Below, piece after piece: positions 50,751 through 60,043 of a stretch of 64,000 nt of DNA (positions are counted from its first letter, which is position 1; each line of letters begins with the position of its first letter). Position numbers and translations under genes: made by a program. Source of the DNA: Frisingicoccus caecimuris (GTDB taxonomy: Bacteria; Bacillota; Clostridia; Lachnospirales; Lachnospiraceae); assembly GCF_004340975.1 (NCBI RefSeq), contig NZ_SLXA01000011.1, positions 1-64,000 of the forward strand, in the 5' to 3' direction. The notes beneath the pieces are model-generated. The model saw only the letters and a list, made by a program, of their open reading frames with translations, was not told the origin of the DNA and made no database searches.

Positions 50751-52352
50751 ATGCGTTTAACATTTTCAGGAGCTGCCCATGAAGTGACGGGAAGCTGTCA
50801 TTATCTGGAAGCATGCGGACACAAAATATTTATTGATTATGGGATGGAACAAGGAGAAGATTTTTTTGAGAATCAGCCGGTAGCTGCCGCTGCGGCAGAA
50901 GTGGATTATGTGTTTTTAACCCATGCCCATATTGATCACTCAGGCTTACTGCCTTTATTGTATGCGGAGGGTTTCAGGGGAACCGTTTTTGCAACAAATG
51001 CGACAAAACAGCTCTGCGGAATCATGCTTCGAGACAGTGCCCATATTCAGGAATTTGAGGCAGAGTGGAAGAATCGTAAGGGCCGTCGGGCCGGAAAACC
51101 GGAAGTTATGCCGACCTATACAATGGAAGATGCGGAAGGCGTTCTTGAACATTTTGCCGGTTGTGATTACAACAAAATCATTGATGTGTGCCCGGGAATC
51201 CGTATTCGGTTTACTGATGTGGGTCATTTGCTTGGGTCTTCATGTATTGAAATATGGATCAGTGAAAACGGATTACAGAAAAAGATTGTTTTTTCCGGTG
51301 ACGTGGGCAACACAGATCAGCCGTTGATCAAGGACCCGTCGACGGTGGAAGAAGCGGACTATGTGGTCATTGAATCTACCTATGGCGACCGTTCCCATGG
51401 CCAGACCCGGCCGGACTATGTGGCGGAACTGAGCCGGATCATTCAGGAAACTTTTGACCGGGGAGGCAATGTGGTCATTCCATCCTTTGCGGTGGGACGT
51501 ACACAGGAAATGCTTTATTTTATTCGTCAGATTAAAGCGGAGAACCGCATTAAGGGACATGATAATTTTGAAGTCTATGTAGATAGTCCGCTGGCGATTG
51601 AGGCCACGACGATCTTTAATCAGAATATTTATGAATGTTTTGACGAGGAAGCGATGGCTCTGGTCAAGCAGGGAATTAATCCGATTACTTTCCCGGGGCT
51701 GAAAACGTCGGTTTCCAGTGAAGAATCAAAGGCGATTAATTTTGACAGCCGACCGAAGGTCATTCTTTCGGCTTCCGGTATGTGCGAAGCCGGTCGAATC
51801 CGTCATCATTTAAAACATAATCTGTGGCGGCCGGAATGTACAGTTTTGTTTGTCGGTTATCAGGCAAATGGTACGCTGGGACGTGCCCTGGTGGAGGGGG
51901 CTCAGGAAGTGAAGCTTTTCGGTGAGACGATTGAAGTTCTGGCCCATATTGAACAGTTGGCAGGAATCAGCGGTCATGCGGATAAACAGGGATTGATCCG
52001 CTGGCTTCAGGGATTTAAAAAGAAGCCGGAGCGGGTATTTGTCGTACATGGTGAAGACGCCGTGTGTGATGTCTTTACAGAGTGTCTCAGAAATGAATAT
52101 GGTTATGATGCGGTGGCGCCGTACAGCGGCACCAGCTATGATCTGACGGATAATAGCTGTGTGGTCGATGCTGTTCCGGTACGCAAGTCGAAGAAAGCGG
52201 CAGCCAGAAAGGCAAGCTCTGTATTTGAGCGGCTCGTGGCTGCGGGGAGACGGCTTATGGTCGTTATCCAGCATAACGAAGGCGGAGCCAATAAAGATTT
52301 GGCCAGATTGGCAGATCAGATCAATAATCTCTGCGATAAATGGGACAGGTAG
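50751..52352 (+). CDS. MBL-fold beta-CASP ribonuclease-like protein
   Basis: A 533-residue metallo-beta-lactamase protein of the CPSF/YsH1-like beta-CASP group. Zinc ligands are in THAHIDHSG, DVGHLLGSS, VFSGDVGN; beta-CASP motifs include SFAVGRTQEML, VILSASGMCEAGRIRHHL and the His motif ISGHADKQGL. It probably processes RNA in the cytoplasm. ATG 50751 follows GGGGGA; the earlier in-frame ATG 50733 lies in the hairpin. A C-terminal extension of about 80 residues includes a basic KSKKAAARKASS segment. Confidence 0.92.
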   Translation: MRLTFSGAAHEVTGSCHYLEACGHKIFIDYGMEQGEDFFENQPVAAAAAEVDYVFLTHAHIDHSGLLPLLYAEGFRGTVFATNATKQLCGIMLRDSAHIQEFEAEWKNRKGRRAGKPEVMPTYTMEDAEGVLEHFAGCDYNKIIDVCPGIRIRFTDVGHLLGSSCIEIWISENGLQKKIVFSGDVGNTDQPLIKDPSTVEEADYVVIESTYGDRSHGQTRPDYVAELSRIIQETFDRGGNVVIPSFAVGRTQEMLYFIRQIKAENRIKGHDNFEVYVDSPLAIEATTIFNQNIYECFDEEAMALVKQGINPITFPGLKTSVSSEESKAINFDSRPKVILSASGMCEAGRIRHHLKHNLWRPECTVLFVGYQANGTLGRALVEGAQEVKLFGETIEVLAHIEQLAGISGHADKQGLIRWLQGFKKKPERVFVVHGEDAVCDVFTECLRNEYGYDAVAPYSGTSYDLTDNSCVVDAVPVRKSKKAAARKASSVFERLVAAGRRLMVVIQHNEGGANKDLARLADQINNLCDKWDR

Positions 52353-52370
52353 AAGTTTTGAAATGAAAAA

Positions 52371-52399
52371 ATGCGGATTATCCATCCGCATTTTTTTTT
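52371..52399 (+). terminator. Terminator of the MBL gene, overlapping the DUF4364 gene end
   Basis: ATGCGGAT / ATCCGCAT with TATCC loop and nine T. It also contains the last codons of the convergent minus-strand gene. Confidence 0.88.
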
Positions 52400-52914
52400 G
52401 TCAGTAAAGTTGTCATCAGGTAATCATAAATTTGACTGCTCTGCTTGTGCCAGTGATCACAGATCAGTTCGGCCTGAAGTTCGGTAGGCACGGTAAGCTG
52501 AAGTTTAAGCAGCGGTTCCTTTCCATCTTTAAGAAGAAGTTCTACGTCAAATTCCTGATTTTTTTTTGGAAGATAGCTGGCGGTCACTTCATTGGTCTGG
52601 CGGAGGGCATAGTGCTTGTCTGCTAAATAGGAGCAGATATCATTTTTTATGCCGTCGGAAATAGAAGAGGAAAAAGCCTCCAAAGTTTCCCGGCCAGAAG
52701 GTGTCAACCGGTAGTAGGAGCTGTTATTTTTCTGGTCAACAGAAATAAACTGGGCTTCGATCAAATCGGATATGGCCGCCTGGGTTGTAAAATAGGTGGT
52801 GTATCCTTTGTCCAGAAGAAATTCGCATACCTGAGAATTTGTAAGAGGAAATTCGGAGGCATCCAAAATATAGAGAATCATTAATTTGTATAAAGTAGAT
52901 GGATCGGCAATCAT
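52378..52914 (-). CDS. DUF4364 family protein (winged-helix)
   Basis: A 178-residue cytoplasmic protein. The N-terminal half is a winged helix (LYKLMILYILDASEFPLTNSQVCEFLL, then TTQAAISDLIEAQFI, YYRLTPSGRETLE), suggesting DNA or protein binding. The second half is a beta-rich domain of unknown role. The family is common in Clostridia and lacks a firm function. AGGAAAGGAATA-type site upstream is weak; a separate unit from the radical SAM gene cannot be excluded. Confidence 0.85.
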   Translation of the reverse strand: MIADPSTLYKLMILYILDASEFPLTNSQVCEFLLDKGYTTYFTTQAAISDLIEAQFISVDQKNNSSYYRLTPSGRETLEAFSSSISDGIKNDICSYLADKHYALRQTNEVTASYLPKKNQEFDVELLLKDGKEPLLKLQLTVPTELQAELICDHWHKQSSQIYDYLMTTLLTKKNADG

Positions 52915-52946
52915 AAATATTCCTTTCCTGACCGGCAGCCAGTGTT

Positions 52947-53957
52947 TTAAAGGGGCGTGTATAAACGTCCCTGCCAGGTGGCGCGGGTTTTAAATGTGTG
53001 ATGGATGGTGTTGAGAACCTGTTTTTTATGACTGCTCCACAGGGGTGCAGTTAATATATTTTTCGGCCCGTCGCCAGTGATACGGTGAATGACCATTTTC
53101 GGCGGCAGGATTTCGATACAGCGGATAATTAAAGCAGCGTATTCCTCCTGTGTCAGTATGTGGAACGGGTGTCGGCGGTAGAGCACGTCCAGATCTGTTC
53201 CGCGAAGTATATGGAGTAATTGTAATTTTATTCCTTGAATCGGCTGCTGTGCAAGAAAACGATGGGTTTCCAAGATGTCATCTTCTGATTCGCCGGGAAG
53301 GCCCAGAATCGTATGGACAATGGTGTCGATACCGGCTTCGTTCAGACGGCAGAGGGCATCTGTAAAAACATCTAAAGTGTAGCCGCGGCGGATAAAACGG
53401 GCAGTATCCTCATGAATCGTTTGAAGGCCCAGTTCAATCCAGACGGGTTTAATGCGATTCAACCGTTTTAAAAGTTCGATAATATCCGGTGAAAGACAAT
53501 CCGGTCGGGTGGCGATGGAGAGAATCGCCGTTTCCGGATAGGAAAGGGCAGACATATATAGCTTTTCTAAATGTTCCATCGGCGCATAGGTATTCGTGAA
53601 TGCCTGAAAATAGGCAATGAAGCGGCGGCCGGTATATTTCTTGGAAAGAAGGTTCTTTCCGGCTTCTAATTGGGAACAGATATTTTCTGATAGATGCCCT
53701 TCGGGCGGGCGCACTTCGTCAAGCTGTGTGCGATAAGGTTTAGATAGTCTGGCTCCGGAAAAATCCCCGGAACCTCCGGCGCTGCAAAAAATGCAGCCCC
53801 GATTTCCGAGGGTACCATCCCGGTTGGGACAGGTGAAACCACCGTCCAGAGCAATCTTATAAATCTTTTCACCAAAATGTTCCTGCAGATATTGACTGAG
53901 TGAATAATAAGGTTTTCCATGCCACAGGCGAAGGGCTTCTGCGTAATTTGAAACCAT
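52947..53957 (-). CDS. TIGR01212-family radical SAM protein (YhcC-like) with in-frame repeat insertion
   Basis: A 336-residue radical SAM protein. The cluster Cys ligands are Cys43, Cys55 and Cys58 (CPNRDG, then GCIFC), the spacing typical for this family. FIAYFQAFTNTYAPMEHLE and GLQTIHEDTARFIRRGY follow. Residues 74-90 (PYRTQLDEVRPPEGHLS) coincide with copy B of the two-hairpin repeat and seem inserted between GDFSGARLSK and the QLEAGK helix. The reading frame is intact. It starts 1 nt after the malic enzyme stop, so it is coupled. Confidence 0.9.
   Translation of the reverse strand: MVSNYAEALRLWHGKPYYSLSQYLQEHFGEKIYKIALDGGFTCPNRDGTLGNRGCIFCSAGGSGDFSGARLSKPYRTQLDEVRPPEGHLSENICSQLEAGKNLLSKKYTGRRFIAYFQAFTNTYAPMEHLEKLYMSALSYPETAILSIATRPDCLSPDIIELLKRLNRIKPVWIELGLQTIHEDTARFIRRGYTLDVFTDALCRLNEAGIDTIVHTILGLPGESEDDILETHRFLAQQPIQGIKLQLLHILRGTDLDVLYRRHPFHILTQEEYAALIIRCIEILPPKMVIHRITGDGPKNILTAPLWSSHKKQVLNTIHHTFKTRATWQGRLYTPL
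53693..53740 (+). repeat. Dispersed two-hairpin repeat, copy B (inside a gene)
   Basis: GATGCCC-TTCG-GGC hairpin, then GGGCGCAC / GTGTGCG around TTCGTCAAGCT, then ATAAGGTTT. Stem changes relative to copy A keep pairing. It lies in frame in the radical SAM gene on the other strand. Confidence 0.8.
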
Positions 53958-53958
53958 A

Positions 53959-55113
53959 TTATTTGGTAATATGGTCTTTTACGGCTTTAGAAACTACGTC
54001 AACGATTCGTGGGTCAAATGGATCCGGCATGATAAAATCTTCGGATAATTCTTCATCGGAGACAAGTCCGGCCAGAGCGGCAGCAGCAGCCAGTTTCATT
54101 TCTTCCGTAATCTGGCGGGCACGGCCTTCCAGTGCGCCTTTGAAGATGCCCGGGAATGCGGTGACATTATTGATCTGGTTCGGAAAATCAGAACGACCGG
54201 TACCGACGACACGTGCACCGGCAGCTCTTGCGATATCTGGCATGATTTCCGGAACCGGATTCGCCATCGCAAACATGATAGCATCCTTGTTCATAGAAGC
54301 AACCATTTCGGCTGTAACGATACCCGGTGCGGAAACGCCGACAAAAACATCTGCGCCCTTTAAAGCGTCGGCCAGAGTCCCTTCTTTATTTTCAAGGTTA
54401 GTGTATTTGGTCATTTTCTCCTGCATCCAATTGAGATTCGGGTAATTTTTCGAAATAATACCGAAGCGGTCGCACATAGTCACGTGCCTGAAACCATAGT
54501 TCAGAAGAAGTCGTGTAATTGCCACGCCTGCAGAACCGGCGCCGTTGACAACGACCTGGCAATCCTCTTTTTTCTTTCCTGTGAGGCGGAGTCCGTTCAT
54601 AATACCGGCCAGGACAACGATGGCTGTTCCGTGCTGGTCATCGTGGAAAACAGGAATATCCAGAGCTTCTTTTAAACGGGTTTCGATTTCAAAGCACCGC
54701 GGTGCGGAGATGTCTTCCAGATTGATTCCGCCAAAAGCCGGTGCAATACGGATGACAGTTTCAATAATCTCTTCTGTATCATGTGTGTCCAGGCAAAGCG
54801 GGACGGCATTGACATTTCCAAATTCTTTGAACAGAGCGGCTTTTCCTTCCATAACCGGCATGGCGGCATAAGCACCGATATTTCCAAGGCCAAGAACGGC
54901 GGAACCGTCGGATACAACAGCAACCGTATTTGCCTTACTTGTATATGTGTAAACTGCATCTTGGTTTTCAGCAATGACTTTACATGGTTCGGCAACGCCT
55001 GGTGTGTAGGCGAGAGCCAGATCTTCCCGGGTTTTAATACGGCATTTGGAAGTTGTTTCAATTTTTCCCTGCCATTCTTCGTGGAGTTTTAAAGCTTTCT
55101 CATTATCTGCCAT
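53959..55113 (-). CDS. NAD(P)-dependent malic enzyme
   Basis: A 384-residue malate dehydrogenase (decarboxylating) that makes pyruvate. It has the catalytic region YTPGVAEPCKVI, YTSKANTVAVVSDGSAVLGLGNIG, NLEDISAPRCFEIE, PVFHDDQHGTAIV, and the nucleotide-binding GAGSAGVAI (consistent with NAD). It lacks the PTA domain of larger enzymes. GGAAC-type site upstream, good promoter at 55158-55186. First gene of a two-gene minus-strand unit with the radical SAM gene. Confidence 0.95.
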   Translation of the reverse strand: MADNEKALKLHEEWQGKIETTSKCRIKTREDLALAYTPGVAEPCKVIAENQDAVYTYTSKANTVAVVSDGSAVLGLGNIGAYAAMPVMEGKAALFKEFGNVNAVPLCLDTHDTEEIIETVIRIAPAFGGINLEDISAPRCFEIETRLKEALDIPVFHDDQHGTAIVVLAGIMNGLRLTGKKKEDCQVVVNGAGSAGVAITRLLLNYGFRHVTMCDRFGIISKNYPNLNWMQEKMTKYTNLENKEGTLADALKGADVFVGVSAPGIVTAEMVASMNKDAIMFAMANPVPEIMPDIARAAGARVVGTGRSDFPNQINNVTAFPGIFKGALEGRARQITEEMKLAAAAALAGLVSDEELSEDFIMPDPFDPRIVDVVSKAVKDHITK

Positions 55114-55157
55114 TTTTTATGTTCCTTTCATCATAAGTTTCGTTACATACATGAATA

Positions 55158-55186
55158 ATAATAGCATTTACCATGGATGAAATCAA
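55158..55186 (-). promoter_or_regulatory. Sigma-A promoter of the malic enzyme gene
   Basis: On the minus strand TTGATT (55186-55181), 17-nt spacer, TATTAT (55163-55158). Confidence 0.7.
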
Positions 55187-55197
55187 GAAGAAATGGA

Positions 55198-55226
55198 TTG
55201 ACAGCCTTTTCGAGGCGTATTAGAAT
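55198..55226 (+). promoter_or_regulatory. Sigma-A promoter of the DUF362 operon
   Basis: Perfect TTGACA (55198-55203), 17-nt spacer, TAGAAT (55221-55226), 33 nt before the ATG. Divergent from the malic enzyme promoter. Confidence 0.85.
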
Positions 55227-55258
55227 TGAAAGAGTAGGATAACAAAAGGAGAAAGATA

Positions 55259-56365
55259 ATGGAAAAATCGAAAGTTTATTTTGCAAATTTTCGTGCGACT
55301 GTGCAGGAAAATATACAACAGAAGCTGGCACGTCTGATGAAGACAGCCGGAATGGATACGATTGATTTTGATAAGAAATATGTAGCGATCAAGATTCATT
55401 TTGGAGAACCGGGTAATCTGGCTTATCTGCGTCCGAATTATGCAAAGACCGTTGTGGATTCCGTAAAAAGTATGGGTGGAAAACCATTTTTGACGGATTG
55501 CAACACGCTTTATGTCGGTGGACGTAAGAATGCTCTCGATCATCTGGACAGCGCTTATGTTAATGGATTTTCACCATTTTCAACCGGATGTCACGTCATT
55601 ATTGCCGATGGATTAAAAGGAACAGATGAAGTGCTTGTACCTGTAGAGGGCGGTACCTATGTGAAAGAGGCAAAGATTGGCCGGGCTGTTATGGACGCGG
55701 ATATTATCATTTCGTTGAACCATTTTAAAGGTCATGAGGCGGCTGGATTTGGCGGAGCTATTAAAAATCTTGGCATGGGCTGCGGTTCCAGAGCAGGAAA
55801 GATGGAGATGCACAGTGCAGGCAAGCCAGAGGTATCTGCAAAAAAATGTGTGGGTTGTGGAATGTGCAAGAAGATATGTGCCCATGAGGCAATTACGATC
55901 ACTGATAAAAAAGCATCAATCGATCATAATAAATGTGTGGGCTGCGGACGCTGTATCGGAGTTTGTCCGACAGATTCTGTAAAGCCGGTATATGATGAGT
56001 CCAATGATATTATGAACTGTAAGATGGCAGAATATACAAAAGCTGTTGTGAATGGGCGGCCGGCCTTTCATATTAGTCTGGTAATGGATGTTTCACCATT
56101 CTGTGACTGTCATGGTGAGAATGATGCGCCGATCGTGCCGGATGTGGGAATGTTTGCATCTTTTGATCCGGTGGCATTGGATCAGGCTTGTGTGGATGCG
56201 GTCAATGCACAGCCGGTTAGCCGAGGAAGCCTTTTGGAAGAAGTTGAACATGTGCACCACGATCATTTCACGGATGTTTCTCCGGATACAAACTGGAAAA
56301 GTTGTCTGGAACATGCCGAGAAGCTTGGATTGGGAACGCGTGAATATGAATTAATTCAGATTTAA
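55259..56365 (+). CDS. DUF362 domain protein with two 4Fe-4S clusters
   Basis: A 368-residue cytoplasmic protein. The N-terminal DUF362 domain has KIHFGEPGNLAYLRPNY and FLTDCNTLYVGGR. A ferredoxin insert (about residues 190-250) has two CxxCxxCxxxC motifs: CVGCGMCKKIC and CVGCGRCIGVC. The C-terminal part has FCDCHGENDAP and SFDPVALDQACVD. It probably transfers electrons, but its partner is unknown. GGAG is 7 nt before the ATG. First of three co-oriented genes. Confidence 0.92.
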   Translation: MEKSKVYFANFRATVQENIQQKLARLMKTAGMDTIDFDKKYVAIKIHFGEPGNLAYLRPNYAKTVVDSVKSMGGKPFLTDCNTLYVGGRKNALDHLDSAYVNGFSPFSTGCHVIIADGLKGTDEVLVPVEGGTYVKEAKIGRAVMDADIIISLNHFKGHEAAGFGGAIKNLGMGCGSRAGKMEMHSAGKPEVSAKKCVGCGMCKKICAHEAITITDKKASIDHNKCVGCGRCIGVCPTDSVKPVYDESNDIMNCKMAEYTKAVVNGRPAFHISLVMDVSPFCDCHGENDAPIVPDVGMFASFDPVALDQACVDAVNAQPVSRGSLLEEVEHVHHDHFTDVSPDTNWKSCLEHAEKLGLGTREYELIQI

Positions 56366-56392
56366 ATTCTAAATTTAACAGGAGGAATAAAA

Positions 56393-56620
56393 ATGAAAGA
56401 AGCAACTATTTTATTACAGAGTATTGAAGATGTGAAAGAGTTTAACCGTATTGTAGCTGTATATGATGGAGATGTGGATTTAGTATCCGGGCGTTATGTC
56501 ATCGATGCAAAGTCGATCATGGGTATCTTTAGTCTTGATTTGAGCAAACCGATCAATATTCAGGTCCATGGAGATAATCCGGATTCGTTAATTGATTCTT
56601 TAAAGGCATTTATTCAGTAA
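56393..56620 (+). CDS. HPr-fold protein keeping the Ser46 motif but lacking His15
   Basis: A 75-residue HPr-like protein. The motif DAKSIMGIFSLDL matches the HPr-kinase site (Ser41 equals Ser46). The active-site loop that normally has G-[IL]-H-A-R-P-A reads DVKEFNRIV, so no phospho-His is present. It resembles B. subtilis Crh in logic (regulatory Ser only) although the sequence is diverged. AGGAGG is 8 nt before the ATG, 28 nt after the ferredoxin gene. Its role is probably regulatory, not transport. Confidence 0.85.
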   Translation: MKEATILLQSIEDVKEFNRIVAVYDGDVDLVSGRYVIDAKSIMGIFSLDLSKPINIQVHGDNPDSLIDSLKAFIQ

Positions 56621-56670
56621 TTTTCAGTAAAGCAGTATGATTTTAGGGTTGTGGCGGAAAAGGAGAAATT

Positions 56671-57069
56671 ATGGAAAAAGAACAGTTATTAGGAACAACA
56701 TTTACATGTGAGCAGGTGGTTACACCGGATATGACAGCAGCCAGCGCTGTTCCGGGAACACCGAACGTATTCGGAACACCGATTTTGGTCGCTCTGGTTG
56801 AAAAGACCTGTTTCATGTGCATGGATCAGGCAAGTGCAGAAGGAGAAGCCAGTGTTGGGGTTACGCTGGATATTACCCACTCTTCACCAACACCTGTTGG
56901 TATGAAAGTAACCTGTACAGCAAAAGTTGAAAAAGTGGATAAGAAGATGGTGACATTTTCTTATGAGGCTGTCGATGAAGCTGGTGTTATCGGAACCGGC
57001 ACTCATGTCAGAGCTTATGTCCAGAAAGATAAGATTGAGGCAAAGGCAGCAGCAAAATTGAATAAATAG
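56671..57069 (+). CDS. Hotdog-fold thioesterase (FlK-like)
   Basis: A 132-residue hotdog protein. VFGTPILVALVEKTC is the helix that in FlK-type thioesterases contains the catalytic Glu, and VGVTLDITHSSPTPVGM with the GTGTHVRAYV strand completes the fold. It probably hydrolyses a short acyl-CoA; the substrate is not known. AAAGGAG precedes the ATG. A terminator follows. Confidence 0.88.
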   Translation: MEKEQLLGTTFTCEQVVTPDMTAASAVPGTPNVFGTPILVALVEKTCFMCMDQASAEGEASVGVTLDITHSSPTPVGMKVTCTAKVEKVDKKMVTFSYEAVDEAGVIGTGTHVRAYVQKDKIEAKAAAKLNK

Positions 57070-57086
57070 GAAATTATTTTCTAAGG

Positions 57087-57140
57087 AAAAGCCATGGTAC
57101 TGCTCCAAAATAGATAAGGAGTGGAACCATGGCTTTTATT
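57087..57140 (+). terminator. Terminator after the thioesterase gene
   Basis: AAAAGCCATGGT and ACCATGGCTTTT form a perfect 12-bp stem with a long 27-nt loop, followed by TATT. Confidence 0.6.
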
Positions 57141-57274
57141 ATTGTATAAAGCAATAATTTTATGTGAACACTATTGTAAAAATGCCCCGATGAATTGTTA
57201 TTGCAGTTTGGTCGGAGTTCTTCTATACTGGTCTTGTCAGGCAGATACATTTCCAGAGCCTGCGAAAAAATTTC
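57141..57274 (+). other. Intergenic stretch without recognised content
   Basis: No convincing gene, RNA or promoter is seen here. A 73-codon ORF overlapping it reads through the repeat and is not credible. Confidence 0.5.
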
Positions 57275-57346
57275 TGCCTATTCGGGCAACTCGTAATATA
57301 TGCCCTTCGAGCAGCCGCGCTATGTCAGGCTTCGCCCGATAAGGTC
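57275..57346 (+). repeat. Dispersed two-hairpin repeat, copy C
   Basis: Begins CTGCCTATTCGGGCAA-like, then ATGCCC-TTCG-AGC and a GTCAGGCTTCGCCCGATAAGGTC end. The order of parts is as in copies A and B; the second stem is degraded. It lies 73 nt before the Rpn-family gene. Confidence 0.7.
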
Positions 57347-57419
57347 TTTAATCCTGATCAGGAACGAAAATCCACTGTTTAAATGAATAAAATTATGATA
57401 AAATGAAGGAGCAATATGC

Positions 57420-58316
57420 ATGGAAGAAAAGAAAGCATTAAAAGATTTAAACCTTATAAACCGTTTTTTATTTGCAGAAGTTATGGATGATCCGGAGGTA
57501 AATCAGGATGCCCTGAGCATTATTCTGGGACAAAATGTCCGGCTGCTTTCATCACCACAGACAGAGAAAGAGCATAGAGTGTCACCTTTGGCGAAATCCA
57601 TACGAATGGATGTATTTTCTGTGTCCGAGGAGGGAACTGTCTATGATATGGAGGCTCAAAGTACATACCAGACGGATTTACAAAAACGAAGCAGATATTA
57701 TCAGTCGTTGATGGACAGTTCGTTGCTGGAACCGGGGGTTGAAAACTATAATCAGTTAAATGATTCTTATATCATTGTCATAGCGGATTATGATATTTTT
57801 GGTCTTGAAAAGTATTGTTATACCTTTAAAGCAATGTGTGAAGAACATTCATCGCTACCTCTGAGAGATGGCGCTGTACGGATTTTTCTGAATACCCGGG
57901 GAAAGAATGAAAGTGAGGTTTCCGATGAACTGGTCGAGTTTCTTCATTATATGGAAAATACAACGGATAAGGTTGCGTCAGAAACAGGTAGTGAACGTAT
58001 TCAGCGAATTCATGAACGGGTGAATAAGGCGAAGAGAAGCGAGGCGGTAGGAATGAGATTTATGCGGGAGATGGAAGAGCGAAATGCAGCCAGAGTGGAG
58101 GGTCGTATGGAGGGTCGTATGGAAGGTCGTATGGAAGGCCGTATGGAAGGACGACGGGAGGATATTTTAAATTTGCTGGCGAATCTGGGCGATGTGCCGG
58201 ATTATCTTACAGAACAGATTCGGGGTCAGAAGGACGAAGACGTTCTGATGAACTGGTTATTACTGGTGGCAAAAGCAGAATCGATTGAAGACTTTGCAAG
58301 TAAAATACGAAAGTAG
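57420..58316 (+). CDS. Rpn-family PD-(D/E)XK nuclease (putative transposase-like protein)
   Basis: A 298-residue nuclease of the Rpn/transposase_31-like family. It begins KALKDLNLINRFLFAEVMDD and has the catalytic area with IRMDVFSVSEEGTVYDMEAQ, where Asp and E-x-Q fit the PD-(D/E)XK core, followed by RSRYYQSLMDSSLL. Family members promote recombination and DNA cleavage, but there is no terminal inverted repeat, so mobility is not shown. A tandem EGRM linker lies at about 228-244 (see repeat). The gene has its own leader and a terminator downstream. Confidence 0.88.
   Translation: MEEKKALKDLNLINRFLFAEVMDDPEVNQDALSIILGQNVRLLSSPQTEKEHRVSPLAKSIRMDVFSVSEEGTVYDMEAQSTYQTDLQKRSRYYQSLMDSSLLEPGVENYNQLNDSYIIVIADYDIFGLEKYCYTFKAMCEEHSSLPLRDGAVRIFLNTRGKNESEVSDELVEFLHYMENTTDKVASETGSERIQRIHERVNKAKRSEAVGMRFMREMEERNAARVEGRMEGRMEGRMEGRMEGRREDILNLLANLGDVPDYLTEQIRGQKDEDVLMNWLLLVAKAESIEDFASKIRK
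58098..58157 (+). repeat. 12-bp tandem repeat in the Rpn gene
   Basis: Five consecutive 12-bp units (GAGGGTCGTATG, the same again, then GAAGGTCGTATG, GAAGGCCGTATG, GAAGGACGACGG) encode E-G-R-M repeated. Being a multiple of three, changes in copy number would alter the linker without breaking the frame. Confidence 0.88.
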
Positions 58317-58345
58317 AATGATGAGATGAATATACGAAAGATAAG

Positions 58346-58406
58346 AAAAGCCATGATACCGACTCAGGTGGATCACCTGAACTATCGATAGTCATGGCTT
58401 TGATTT
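58346..58406. terminator. Bidirectional terminator between the Rpn gene and gdhA
   Basis: AAAGCCATGA / TCATGGCTTT outer stem with an inner CAGGTG/CACCTG hairpin; T-rich on both strands, placed between two convergent genes. Confidence 0.65.
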
Positions 58407-58421
58407 TAAAAAGGTGATGAA

Positions 58422-59771
<1,350 letters not shown>

Positions 59772-59805
59772 TTAGTTTGCGTTGTATAAGTTAAATTTTA
59801 GTGCA

Positions 59806-59834
59806 ATTATAGTATAGTTTTTTTGGAAATTCAA
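59806..59834 (-). promoter_or_regulatory. Sigma-A promoter of gdhA
   Basis: On the minus strand TTGAAT (59834-59829), 17-nt spacer, perfect TATAAT (59811-59806). Confidence 0.82.
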
Positions 59835-59934
59835 TACTTTAATTGAATAAAATTGAAAAAAATGTAAGACAGTGTATTAAAAAGTACAGCGTGTATTGAT
59901 TCGTATTGAAAAGTCGAAAATTGCGAAAAATTTT

Positions 59935-59964
59935 CCTTTATTTATTGATATTTTGGTGTATAAT
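59935..59964 (+). promoter_or_regulatory. Possible promoter of rho
   Basis: TATAAT (59959-59964) with a poor -35 (CCTTTA/CTTTAT at 17-18 nt), giving a leader of about 70 nt. Leader length would suit autogenous control, but none is demonstrated. Confidence 0.45.
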
Positions 59965-60043
59965 GAAAATATCTGCGAGCGCATCTGATCTTATTTTTCC
60001 CAGGAAATTGAAATAATATGTACATAATTGAAGGAGGATACTT

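Noticed and set aside
53900-54445. 181-codon plus-strand ORF opposite the malic enzyme gene
   Set aside because: It is a shadow of the strongly conserved malic enzyme on the other strand and has no ribosome-binding site.
57121-57342. 73-codon ORF before the Rpn gene
   Set aside because: It reads through a terminator arm and the two-hairpin repeat, has no ribosome-binding site and looks non-coding in composition.
57420-58316. Complete insertion sequence around the Rpn-family gene
   Set aside because: No terminal inverted repeats or target-site duplication are visible; the flanking hairpins are ordinary terminators.
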